Source of the DNA: Pseudocercospora fijiensis CIRAD86
Taxonomy: Eukaryota > Ascomycota > Dothideomycetes > Mycosphaerellales > Mycosphaerellaceae
Assembly: GCF_000340215.1 (NCBI RefSeq)
Contig: NW_006921536.1
Location: 5,718,283 to 5,782,282, forward strand
DNA: 64,000 nucleotides
Reading direction: 5' to 3'
Numbering within the stretch: the first letter of the stretch is position 1; the number at the start of each line of letters is the position of its first letter. Of this stretch, positions 34,131 to 44,300 are shown in pieces. Made by a program: the position numbers and the translations under genes. The notes under the pieces are model-generated. The model was given only the letters and a program-made list of their open reading frames with translations. It was not told the DNA's origin and searched no databases.

Positions 34131-34723
34131 GCCTATATTATTACTTTAAACGTTACTTCTACTAACTAATAACAAGTCTGCGGCGATTATATTAGTGCTA
34201 GTAATAATAGTATAGTAGTCTTAGCTAAGGGTAGCGTCCTTAGTTTAAGTTACCTATTCTAATTTATTAAATCTATTTAACTAATATATACCTTACTTAA
34301 TCCTTTATCTAATTAAATAGACGCTACCTATACGATTAATCTAATAACCGATAGTAACGGTATAAAGGGCTAAGTTTAAATTAAACTAACTTTACTAACG
34401 ACACGAGTTCTTATATAAGGCTTAATAGTGTCGGTCTATACTTTAACTACGTAGGAAGACAATAGTTCCTAGTAATAGGGACTATATATAAAGGTATATA
34501 TATAGTCCGGATTATATAACGATATCCTTCTAGGGTAATCGGGGTATAAAATAAGACTCTCTTATATATAGTATAGATTTAAACTAATTTTTTGCTATTT
34601 AATAAAGTACTATATAAGAAGTTAAAAGGATTAATTTTTCTTTTGTTTGTATATAAAGAAGTATTAACTACCTTGCCTAAAATAGAAGGCAAGCCCCTTC
34701 TTTTTATACAAGCTAAGGGGGTA
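34131..34723 (+). other. Copia 3' noncoding region with polypurine tract
   Basis: About 590 bp between the end of the copia reading frame and the 3' LTR. It holds short AT-rich repeats and a purine-rich stretch, aagggggta (34715-34723), directly before the LTR, the likely plus-strand primer. No gene is seen. Confidence 0.6.
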
Positions 34724-34892
34724 TATAACGCGTTAGCTTAGTTATATAACAGGTACGTAACTTCTTAGCTTAAAGAATTTTCTATACTATATTTTAGACT
34801 AGAGAAGAGATAGAATATAGGCAATTAACGAAGCTAATTTAACCGCCGGCAATATAGTATTACGTAAGTAATCCACTGCGCTATGCGTAATA
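34724..34892 (+). repeat. 3' LTR of the copia element
   Basis: 169 bp, starting tataacgcgttagc (TG to TA by RIP) and ending ctatgcgtaata. It matches the 5' LTR and is followed by atata, the target copy. Confidence 0.9.
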
Positions 34893-35259
34893 ATATACAG
34901 TAGGGACTACAGCTTTAAGACTATGCTAACTAAATCCCGTACTATTAGAGCCTTCTTCCCTATAATAAGTTAAGATATTATTGTAGAGTACTTTCTACCT
35001 ATAAAGCGAGGCACCGTAACGGGATTCTACTTGTAAGGCCTTGTGCTTGCACTAGCTATAGGTCGAATAATAGGAGGTATTATTACACTATACACTACAT
35101 AGAGAGTCATCCTCTAGGTCTAGTATAGAATGATGGGCTTGACCCTTACCCTAAACAGTCCCCTGATTTTGCCTGGGATCGGCTCAATAACAGGAAGTAT
35201 CGGTTCACAGTTAACGAAGAAATTAGACACAGAACATGAGTCTGTATTTCTCATTTTGC
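34893..35259. other. Host flank between copia and the hydratase gene, partly RIP-mutated
   Basis: The first 200 bp or so (to about 35110) are poor in CpA/TpG and rich in TpA but not completely so. Composition becomes normal before the hydratase stop codon at 35260-35262. This is the expected 3' side of that gene. Open frames here on either strand are short and look accidental. Confidence 0.55.
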
Positions 35260-36344
35260 TCATAATCTTGGCTTCCCATTCGTGCTCGAATCTGCAACTG
35301 CCAGGTTCTTGGTATTGACGCGTGTGAACCATGGATGTACAGGCGGCGAATCCTTTTCGATCGTAGCTGTGAAAGTCGGCTTTCGCTTCTCCAGAAACGC
35401 TGCAACAGCCTCATCATTGTCGCTGCAAGCCAAGTCAGCACCACTGAAATCACAACACGCAATCCATCAAGGTCGATACTCACGCCTCACCCCTCATGTG
35501 CGCCATGATTCGACTTTCCAGCAAATGCGCCTCCTCGGCACTCTGCATTCCACGCAAAATCATTTCCCTAATCATGAACGTACTGACCGTACTCGTCTCT
35601 CTCGCAATCCCTTCCGCAGCCTCGAGGGCTTTTGGAAGAACATCTTCCTGCCTCTCAATCAAGTCCGAAAACAAGCCTTCAAGCTTCCTACTACTCGCAG
35701 GAATCGTGGAGCCAGTTACGCAAAGCTCAAGTGCTCTCGCAGCTCCAATCAATCTCGGCAGGAAGAAACTCGAACAACCTTCGATAACCACACCTCGTTG
35801 GGAGAACACGAAACCAATCTTGGCCTTCGACCACACGATTCGCATGACGCAGGCCAGTGTCATTGTGATACCGATACCTATCGCATGGCCCTGAATTGCC
35901 GCGATGGTGGGTTTTGTACATTGGTGGATTGCGAGGGAAACTCGACCTCCACTACATTCATTCTCCGTCAGCAGTCATAAATCAAACAAAATCAGAAGGA
36001 CAATTTTACCCATCTCGATGCGTCTTCTCAGTCTCCCATTTCCCATTGCCTCGAAGCTTGAATCCTTGGTGTAGATCCTGTCCGGCACAAAACATCCTAC
36101 CATGACCTGTGAGGACGATGCATTTGACACGGTCGTCAATGCTGGCCAGTCGAAAGAAGTTTTCGAGCTCATCGGTCATGATGTCTGTGAATTGATTGTT
36201 GTGGTTGGGTCTGTAGAGTGTGCATATTAGGATTGGAGTTGGTTCAGGCGAGGAGGCGGGATAATGGGATATTCGGATCTCCCGGTATGGGAGAGATGGG
36301 TAGGATTGAGGTAGCTTGGTGGGAGTAGGTTGGCCAGAGGACAT
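35260..36344 (-). CDS. Enoyl-CoA hydratase/isomerase (crotonase) family protein, three exons
   Basis: Predicted 328-residue crotonase-fold enzyme acting on acyl-CoA thioesters. Exon 1 is 36344-36010, intron 1 is 35952-36009 (58 nt, GTAAAA...GTAG), exon 2 is 35951-35484, intron 2 is 35444-35483 (40 nt, GTGAGT...TCAG) and exon 3 is 35443-35260. The splices give one frame. Visible family features: RPNHNNQF (45-52), the first oxyanion-hole motif HGRMFCAGQD (81-90), the second in AAIQGHAIGIGITM (129-142), a Glu at 169 in RGVVIEG (the usual catalytic Glu position), then CSSFFLPRLIG, and a C-terminal FLEKRKP. The protein ends KPRL; a terminal PRL resembles a weak type-1 peroxisomal signal. It could be a hydratase or a dienoyl-CoA isomerase; the exact reaction is not clear. 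No RIP is seen. Confidence 0.88.
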
Positions 36345-36930
36345 CTTGGACGACGATTTGATGAGCGCAGTGAAGGATTTTGCGTTGGTGTTGTCTCGAT
36401 GAAGTGTAGGTACTTCAATGTTGGTATTATGATTACAATAGAGTTCCGAACTGCCGAGGTCGATCTCATAACAGTGCGGAGTCTGATGACTTTGCTACGT
36501 TCAACCACCTTATGTTCGAATTTTTCATCTGATGAGTAGTGAGTCCTTGTCGCATCACCGAGGCAGCTAAGATCCAGATGTTCTCAATGCTGCACTCGTA
36601 CAATCGGACCGGCAACTCTCCGAAAGTCACGATCCCATAGGACAACCGAACCTCAGTTAGAGATCTTGAAAAATCTGTCTCCGTCCCGAGCAGCACGCTT
36701 TTGCAATGCGTCTGCGATCCTGACGCCGCGACCTGAGGCTTGCACGAGTGACCGACTTGGTGTTATACGCTTTGCGCGCTTCGCAAATACCGCCGCCGAG
36801 GGTAATAGTGACATTCATTCGATTGCGGTATAATCGATTAGTGTACATAGTCCGGCTCTTCCCTAGCTTCCTCGACCTCCTTGAGCAGTGCCTAATGCTC
36901 CTTCGGCTGAGGCATTTTATGAACCCATTC
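36345..36930. other. Upstream region of the hydratase gene, no gene assigned
   Basis: Host-like composition. Short frames occur on both strands (longest about 75 codons), but none resembles a known family or shows a convincing exon structure. It should contain the hydratase promoter. Near 36930 composition switches to RIP-type sequence. Confidence 0.5.
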
Positions 36931-37940
36931 TAGCTTTGTATAGGTTATATACTTCCCTAGGTCTACTGCCTTCTTATCGCGATAAGCGCGGTATATAGAA
37001 GGTATTATATTAGTATGTCCGTACGATGCTATAAGTAGACCTAGTAGAGCGTTTTAGCTACTTATTACGCTAATACTAATACCTTCGGATATACTAGATC
37101 CGGACACTCTTAGCGGCTCTATTAGGCAATAGTTAAACCGGACCTATAGAGGCCGCTCCGGTTATCGAGTAGCCTCTATAGATAGATCTTATACCTTTAT
37201 TTAGATACTAAGTATTAGGAATAGTTAGATAGGGTAGAAGAGGCCGCTTAGTAGAGACTCTATCTCGTACCTATAACGCGTAGAACTCCTATAGAATCGC
37301 GTACTACTAGAACTACTCTACTTTATTAGTATTTCTTAATAAATTAAAGTATAATATCTTAGATAACGTTCTATTTAGATTCTACTATTTACGCTAGTAT
37401 AACTCTAGCTCTAGTAATAGCCTCTTAAGAGCCCTCTATAGTATCGAGCGACTTCTATTATAACGACTCGCTAGCTATTAATGCCTTGTCTCGTACTAAA
37501 GTTAAGATATAATAAGTAGCCGTAAATTATACTAATAATATTACTACCGCTTAAAGGGCCGCTATAGCGAGAGCGGCTTAGTTTAAGGTATAAGAAGAGA
37601 TAGCGAAGCCGTTAATCGAGCGTCTATCGGTACCTCCGGATACTCCGTAACTACGTATACTAGTACTAAGTAAGATACCTACGCCTAGTAATATAGCGAG
37701 TTAACTAGCTAGTCGATTAAAGAAGAAAAGCGCTTCTTAGCGGCAAAAGACTACTATCGCTACGCTTAAAGAAGAGGGTAGAAAAGTAACTAGAGATATA
37801 GGTAGAGATAGCCGTAATATAGCGAATAGTACGTTACGAAAACTTTATTACCGATCCTATCGATTCTATTAATCCTAGCGATCCTAAGCTATCCTAGAAC
37901 GATAAATAGGTAACTTATAAAAGTTAGACTTTTGTATAAT
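36931..37940. pseudogene. Degenerate coding-like remnant, unidentified
   Basis: RIP-type sequence. On the plus strand, about 37500-37870 reads with breaks mainly at TAG/TAA and gives basic, Ser/Thr-rich segments such as LIERLSVPPDTP and KKSASQRQKTTIATLKEEGR (if TAG is taken as former Gln), resembling the tail of some DDE transposases. The rest gives no recognisable domain. Strand and identity are uncertain. Confidence 0.3.
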
Positions 37941-37944
37941 ACTA

Positions 37945-38110
37945 TACTAAAAATAGAACATTTTTGTTATATATTACTAAGCCGTAAACCTTCTAGATAA
38001 AAAGATATAAAGGAAAGAAAATCGCTTTCTAGATATCTTACTTCTAATTTATCTTTTTTTCTAGTAGGTTTATAGCTTAGTAATATAGTAGAAAGGTACT
38101 CTTTTTTTAA
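37945..38110. repeat. Imperfect inverted repeat, hairpin or MITE-like
   Basis: Arms of about 40 bp. The left, around 37970-38011, reads tatattactaagccgtaaac; the right, around 38048-38088, has the reverse complement tatattactaagctataaac. The loop is about 36 bp, and weaker pairing extends outward to both ends given. Confidence 0.65.
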
Positions 38111-38770
38111 TATATTATTATAAAAAAATATAAAATTTATAGATTCTCTACGAAACTAAAGCTAGGGAAAAGAAATAAGTAATATAGTATTTTAGCTTTT
38201 TCTAAGTTATACTTTACTGTTTTTAGAAATCTAAAAAGAAGAACTTAATCTTGTACCTACTAACAAGAGTATTAGAAGTTTTCAAGTCTTAATACCTAGT
38301 AGTTATCTAGGAATCTAGAAAGGAATCTCGAGTGTTTCGAGTATACTTTTTTTCTAAAGTCCTGCTTATTAAGCGTCGGCTTTAAAAAGAAACCTTAACG
38401 GAATATCGGCTATATTTAACGAGACCTTAACGAAAAAAAATTATTTATAAAAAAAACCTACTAAACCGCTAAACTTAACCTATATTAATACGTAATATCC
38501 TAAAATACCTCGTAGTATTAGTAGTAGTAATCGGGCTCTAACTTATCCTACGCTTATCCTACGTCCTTTACGTTCCTAGGCCTCGAATTTCGGGATAGCC
38601 CGTCTCGAAATTTACGATCGCGACGATCCTATCGATAGGATCGCGACTCCGCGATTCCGAGCGATCCTATCTAATAGGATCTTTAACGTATAATCCTAAG
38701 GATTTTAAGGATCCTAAGGCTCCTAAGTAATCCTATCGATAGGATCGTCGCGATTAGGAAAAAAGTTTTT
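38111..38770. other. AT-rich spacer with GATC-type inverted repeats
   Basis: No gene seen. It holds poly-A/T runs and, near the right end, two inverted copies of a sequence around the palindrome tcctatcgatagga (38615-38640 and 38730-38755, both flanked by gcgacga or its complement). An inverted cgaatttcg/cgaaattt pair lies at 38583-38613. Confidence 0.5.
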
Positions 38771-39690
38771 ATAACGTAGACTTCTAGTACTAATACTATA
38801 TACTAGTAGAAGAGGTAGATTAGACGACGAGGCGTTATTACTATTAGTATATATCTATAACGATAATTAGTACCAATTTAGAGACAGCTTCTAGAACGTT
38901 ATAACGGCTCTCTTCTAGTAGAATAGCGGACCTATCTATAATAGTCTCGACCGTATAATAAAGACCTACGAGATACAGTAGCGTACCTACTTTACTAATC
39001 TATCTAAGACTAGTACTAAGAACGAGACTAATATAAGTATAGTAATAAAGGATAAAATAGCGTTTAAGGATAAGAAGAAATAGAAACAAGTCGACTATAA
39101 GAAGATAGTATAGGCGGCTACTATAGAAATAGTAAAGTCGTAGATTAAGTAAGCGAAGATAATAGTTAGATAAGGAGATAAGAAAATAGTAGATACGCTA
39201 TTAGATAATAATAACGAGGTTATAGAAGATTAAGACCTAACTATAGATTATCTAGACGAAGATATAAGCGACTTTAATAATACTACCGACGAAGACGACT
39301 CTCGGTTAATAATATAGCCGTTAGTACGACTAAACTTTAATTATAGGTCTTTATCGTCGAGTATAACTCCGACTCTAACTCTATTAGGTAGAAGAGATAG
39401 GTCTACGAGTATATAGTTAGCGCGTAGATAGAAGAAGCGTAAGAAGCTAGTTAATAACGAGTCGACTAACTTATAGCTAGATTTAAAGAAGTTAATAAGT
39501 TATATAGCTTCTTATATAGATAGTAGCGTATAGTAGGATATAGCAACTACGATAGCTATTACTAAGTTAAATAAAGGAATATAAAGAATGTAAAGAGATC
39601 TCGCTCTAATAATAGAATAGATAGTATAGGAGTAGAGGTAGGAGTTATAGGCATAGGTATAAGCGTAAATAAGCGAGTTTAACTCCGAGA
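38771..39690 (+). pseudogene. Broken coding remnant with acidic and basic blocks, unidentified
   Basis: Plus-strand reading with only TAG/TAA breaks gives a Lys-rich segment, then a clearly acidic stretch (DEDISDFNNTTDEDDSR, about 39256-39306), then a basic RKKLVNNEST-like block and an amphipathic stretch ending near 39690. The pattern looks like real coding sequence hit by RIP. No family is recognised. Confidence 0.4.
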
Positions 39691-39724
39691 ATTTTGACTT
39701 AGGTCCGCCGATCTACCCTACGTA

Positions 39725-40306
39725 GCTATAGGGTTAGGAATAGGCGTACGGTAGGGGGGCAGGGGTCTAGCTAATTAGCTATAACTAGCGATACAATAAG
39801 GGCCGCTAGCTAATTAGCTATAACTAGCGACAGAAACGCTTACTGCGCGCGACTACGTATTATACTACGACCTAGGAGTATTATACTAGTAATACTAAGT
39901 CTATAAGTACCGTATTACTATATTTAGTACTTAGTTTATATATAAATTAGCTAGGGTGTCTAAGTAATTTAAATAAAATCTCTAAGTAATAAAGTAAAAG
40001 GGTTTAAAAACGATATTTTTATTTCTACGTATTATACTATAACCTAGGAGTGTTATACTAGTAATATTAAGTTTGTAAGTACCCTATTACTATATTTAGT
40101 ACTTAGTTTATATATAAATTAGCTAGGGTGTCTAAGTAATTTAAATAAAATCTCTACTATAAGGCACTTTAGGGTTAGAGTTAGGCGTATAGCGGGCGTA
40201 TAGTAGGGCGCCGGCGTCGAGCTAATTAGCTATAACTAGCGATATAGCAAGGGCCGCGGGCTAATTAGCTATAATTAGCGATAGGAACGCTCGCCCTCGC
40301 GCGCGA
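39725..40306. repeat. Interleaved direct repeats (about 130-145 bp units)
   Basis: A 131-bp unit at 39854-39984 (tacgtattatactacgacct...) is repeated at 40026-40156 with a 41-bp spacer. This pair is bracketed by two copies of another unit (39725-39853 and about 40163-40306). Each bracketing unit contains two copies of ctaattagctataactagcg and ends in gcgcgcgac. No TG..CA ends or target duplication were found, so it reads as a satellite-like array rather than a small LTR element. Confidence 0.7.
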
Positions 40307-40663
40307 CGTCGACGAGCCCTATTTACTATTTATCGCCTCCCTTATAGAACTATTCTCTATTTATTCGATATTATAATATTAAAGGCATAAAAGAATATAT
40401 TCTCGCGCCTGCTCGTAGGCCGCCTATATATATTACGAGCTAAATAAGAAGGCGGTCGTATTCTAAGTCGTATCTCGACTACGCCTACGTTAGGCTAATT
40501 AGCTATAACTAGTAATATAGCTCTAGCTAATTAGCTATAACTAGCGATATAGCGAGGCTTAGGGTTATACCTCGCTACCTCCTACTCGTAGCTCTTCTTA
40601 TATCCTCTAAAGCATTTCCCTTCGGCTTTGTAACTATATATATTCTATAGAAACGTGTTATTA
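40307..40663. other. Non-genic RIP-type spacer
   Basis: Contains two more copies of the dispersed motif ctaattagctataactag (about 40495-40560). No gene seen. Confidence 0.5.
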
Positions 40664-41528
40664 TATAGTACTAACTACTTTATTAGAATACGACGAAGCG
40701 CTTCTAGTTAGTAAGCTACTTCGTTAGAATACGTCGAAGCGCTTCTAGTTCTAGCTAGTAAGCCGCTTCGTTAGAATACGATAAAGCGCTTCTAGTTAGT
40801 AAGCCGCTTTATTAAAATACGACGAAGCGCTTCTAGTTAGTAAGCTACTTTATTAGAATATATCGAAGCGCTTCTAGTTCTAGCTAGTAAGCTACTTTAT
40901 TAGGATACGATAAAGCGCTTCTAGTTAGTAAGCTGCTTCGTTAGAATACGTCGAAGCGCTTCTAGTTAGCAAGCCGCTTCGTTAGGATACGACGAAGCGC
41001 TTCTAGTTAGTAAGCCGCTTTATTAGGATATAACAAAGCGCTTCTAGTTCTAGCTAGTAAGCTACTTCGTTAGAATACGTCGAAGCGCTTCTAGTTCTAG
41101 CTAGTAAGCCGCTTCGTTAGGATACGATAAAGCGCTTCTAGTTAGTAAGCCGCTTCGTTAGAATACAACGAAGCGCTTCTATTTAGTAAGTCGCTTTATT
41201 AGAATATAATAAAGTGCTTCTAGTTCTAGCTAGTAAGCCGCTTTATTAGGATATATCGAAGCGCTTCTAGTTCTAGCTAGTAAGCCGCTTTATTAGGATA
41301 CGACGAAGCGCTTCTAGTTAGTAAGCTACTTCGTTAGAATATGTCGAAGCGCTTCTAGTTCTAGCTAGTAAGCCGCTTCGTTAGAATACGACGAAGCGCT
41401 TCTAGTTAGTAAGCCGCTTCGTTAGGATATATCGAAGCGCTTCTAGTTAGTAAGCCGCTTCGTTAGGATATAACGAAGCGCTTCTAGTTAGTAAGCCGCT
41501 TCGTTAGGATATAATAAAGCGCTTAAGA
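40664..41528. repeat. Minisatellite, about 20 copies of a 41/47-bp unit
   Basis: Unit: cttcgttagaatacgacgaa followed by gcgcttctagttagtaagccg. Some copies carry a 6-bp extension (ctagttctagctagt in place of ctagttagt). Each copy contains an inverted repeat, cttcgtt...acgaag, able to form a small hairpin. Copies differ mostly as ttcg/ttta and similar C/T changes. Two diverged single copies follow at about 41730-41770 and 41876-41912. Confidence 0.9.
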
Positions 41529-42365
41529 AATATTAAAGTAAGAAGGCGTATATATTCTAAGTCGTATCTCGACCGCGCCCGCGTCTAGCGAATTAGCTAT
41601 AACTAGCGATATAGCCCTATCCGATATACCTCGCTATATCCTACTTATAGCTCTTTTTATATCCTCCGAAGTATTTCCCTTCGGCTTCGTAACGATATAT
41701 ATTATATAGAGACGTACTATTATATAGTAGTAAGCTACTTTATTAGGATACGACGAAGCGCTTCTAGTTAAGAAATATTCGGGATATTGCGAAGTAAGAA
41801 GCTAGTTATACTCTAAGTCGTATCTCTACTACGCGCGCGTCTAGCTAATTAGCTATAACTAGCGATATAGCCCTCGCTTCGTTAGAACGCGACGGAGCGC
41901 TTCTAGTTAAGAAATATACGGGGCACTACGAAGTAGGCTTACCTACTAGCTATCTACCTCGGTATATCTCGAGTCCTAGCTATCCCTATCCCCCTAAGCA
42001 TTTCCCTCTAGCTTTATATTAATATATCTTCTAAAGAGACGTATTCCCCTACTTCTTACCCTCTAGTTCCGTAAGTAGGGATTTACCTATCTTCTTAGCT
42101 ATAATTTTAGTCTTATATTAAGTATAGGAGGTACCCTTTCCCGAAATCTAGCTAACCTATCTACCCGATATTAATTAAATATTATTAGAACCTAGCTAAC
42201 TATCTAATTAAATAGCCTTCTTTCGCTATTACGGAAGGCTACTACGAACCTTACCCTGTATCTCGTATTACTCTACCTATCGCCTAGCAAGGACTTTTAC
42301 CTTTAATAATAGACCTACCTATAATACTCTTTAGGTTTACTTATCTTATAGTACGATAGAGGAAT
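41529..42365. other. RIP-type spacer with dispersed motif copies
   Basis: Contains further copies of gctaattagctataactagcgata-type sequence (about 41586 and 41842) and of the minisatellite unit. No gene could be supported. Confidence 0.5.
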
Positions 42366-42430
42366 AACTTAAAACTTTTAGTATATACCTAAAACGCCTA
42401 GTTTTAGGTATATACCTAAAGTTTTAAGTT
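42366..42430. repeat. 65-bp near-perfect palindrome
   Basis: Two 30-bp arms around a 5-nt centre (gccta). The left arm begins aacttaaaacttttagtata; the right arm ends tacctaaagttttaagtt. About 28 of 30 positions pair. Confidence 0.9.
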
Positions 42431-43440
42431 GTTTACGGTATCCTTTAATTGCTAGACTTTAGGTTTTATAACGTCTACGGGAAGGCTATAGATAGTATAC
42501 GAACCTACTTATATATACTACTTTATACGCAAAATATACTATATTACTATTCCTTGCTCTCTTATATATAAAATATATCGCTAGAAAGGGGTAGCCCTTT
42601 CTAGTATTAGTAGTTTCCGCGAGATAGAACTACTACCTCCTCGAATTCTATACTTATTAGCGAGGCTTATATATAAGCTTTGCCCTCCGCTATTAACGGA
42701 ATTAATACGATACCGCCTAAAGGATAGCGTAAGCTACTCGGTACTAAAGAGAAAGAGCGGAAGAAGAAGGCCGAACGTACCGCGAGGAAGTTAGTAAGTA
42801 TAGCTCTACGACGAGCCTAGAAGAAAGTATAGTAAGCCGAGTAAGACCTAGGTATAGTATCTTCTTCGTCTACGCTACTACTATATCTAGCCGCTATATC
42901 GTCTACCTCCTTAGCTACCTAATCTATCCCCTATATTAACCCTCTACTTCGTAGCTAAATAGCCGTAGTAGGTAGTTAAATACTCTAGAGTTAGTACTAT
43001 TCGGCTAGTTAGGGATAGCTACTTCTCCTAGTACTATAACTACTACCGCTCTCTTTATAGATAGCGCTATATATAAATACTAGAGATAGGCTATAGCTCC
43101 TCGCTATCTATATTAACTAGCTCGAGATCGACGATATTATCGCGATAGTCGATTAATTCGCTAGAGCTAACGCCGCTAGCTCTACTCTAAGGGATAGTAC
43201 TTCTATATCTATCGTTTAATAATCGATCGTATAGGCTATCCCTACCTACGACTAGCCTCGGTTAGCTATTCGGCGGGCTCCTCTACGTCCCCTTCTCTCT
43301 AAAATAAATAGTACTTAACTAGTATATCTATCTAATACTCTCCCTCCGTATATAGGTCCTTTTATCCTATATAGAATAGTTTACTACCCCGCTCTAATAG
43401 CTACTAGACCCCGTTAGTCCGCTATAGTATAATCTCTACT

Positions 43441-43860
43441 AGCGCTAGCTTCTATACTAGCGATATCTCTTGCGCTAGCTTCTATACTAGCGATATCTCC
43501 CGCGCTAGCTTCTATACTAGTAATATCTTCCGCGCTAGCTTCTATACTAGCGATACCTCCCGCGCTAGCTTCTATACTAGTAATACCTCCCGCGCTAGCT
43601 TCTATACTAGTAATATCTCCCGCGCTAGCTTCTATACTAGCGATACCTCCCTAGCTAGCTTCTATACTAGTAATACCTCCCTAGCTAGCTTCTATACTAG
43701 CGATACCTCCCTAGCTAGCTTCTATACTAGCGATATCTCCCTAGCTAGCTTCTATACTAGCGATATCTCCTACGCTAGCTTCTATACTAGCGACGCCTTC
43801 CTAGCTAGCTTCTATACTAGCGACGCCTTCCTCGCTAGCTTCTATACTAGCGATACCGCC
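43441..43860. repeat. Minisatellite, 14 copies of a 30-bp unit
   Basis: Unit gctagcttctatactagcgatatctcccgc, 14 copies end to end with small C/T changes and ctag/cgcg variants. The period is a multiple of three, so it could encode a 10-residue repeat such as ALASILAIS plus one residue. Confidence 0.92.
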
Positions 43861-44300
43861 TAAGCCTAACTCTTAAGGAAGCGTAGCTTATTCTTCCCTA
43901 TTACTAGCTTCGAAGTCTACTACTTAATCTACTTCGCCGACTTCTCGAAGAAGTCTCTTCTTCCCTCCTATTCTAGAGAGCCTTTCGTTACCTACGACGC
44001 CGCCTAAGCTAGACTTCTAAGTAAGCGTAGCTTATTCTCCTCTATTACTAGCTTTAAAGTCTACTACTTAACCTACTTCGCCGACTTCTTAAAGAAGTCT
44101 CTCCTTCCCTCCTATTCTAGATAGCCTTTTATTACTTACGACGCTACCTAAGCTAGACTCCTAAGTAAGCGTAGTTTATTCTCCTCTATTACTAGCTTCG
44201 AAGTCCGCTACTTAATCTACTTCGCCGACTCCTCGAAGAAGTCTCTTCTTTCCTCCTATTCTAGAGAGCCCCTCGTTACCTACTTTAAAAGATAGGACAA
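43861..44300. repeat. Three tandem copies of a unit of about 147 bp
   Basis: Each copy contains aagcgtagcttattct, ctattactagctt, cttcgccgactt and cctcctattctaga in the same order. Differences are mostly C/T changes. It follows the 30-bp minisatellite directly. Confidence 0.8.

Larger units (their letters stand above)
14215..34892 (+). mobile_element. Ty1/copia retrotransposon, outermost level of a three-level nest
   Basis: A copia-type element of about 6.45 kb (gap included), spread over 20.7 kb because chromovirus B sits inside it after 16416. Matching 169-bp LTRs flank it (14215-14383 and 34724-34892), with target site atatg/atata on the outside. The order of domains, protease then integrase then RT then RNase H, is that of Ty1/copia. 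The right part contains a 100-bp assembly gap. All coding regions are RIP-broken. Confidence 0.9.

Noticed and set aside
35282..35980. Long plus-strand open frame of 232 codons
   Set aside because: Antisense to exons 2 and 3 of the hydratase, which has family motifs and proper splice sites on the minus strand.
36466..36933. Short host gene upstream of the hydratase
   Set aside because: Frames on both strands are short, overlap each other and show no recognisable domain or exon structure.
39854..40156. Miniature LTR element (131-bp direct repeats with a 41-bp spacer)
   Set aside because: No TG..CA ends, primer site or target duplication, and the repeats are embedded in a larger satellite-like array.
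40664..41528. CRISPR-like array
   Set aside because: The units are contiguous tandem copies without unique spacers, and the genome is clearly fungal.
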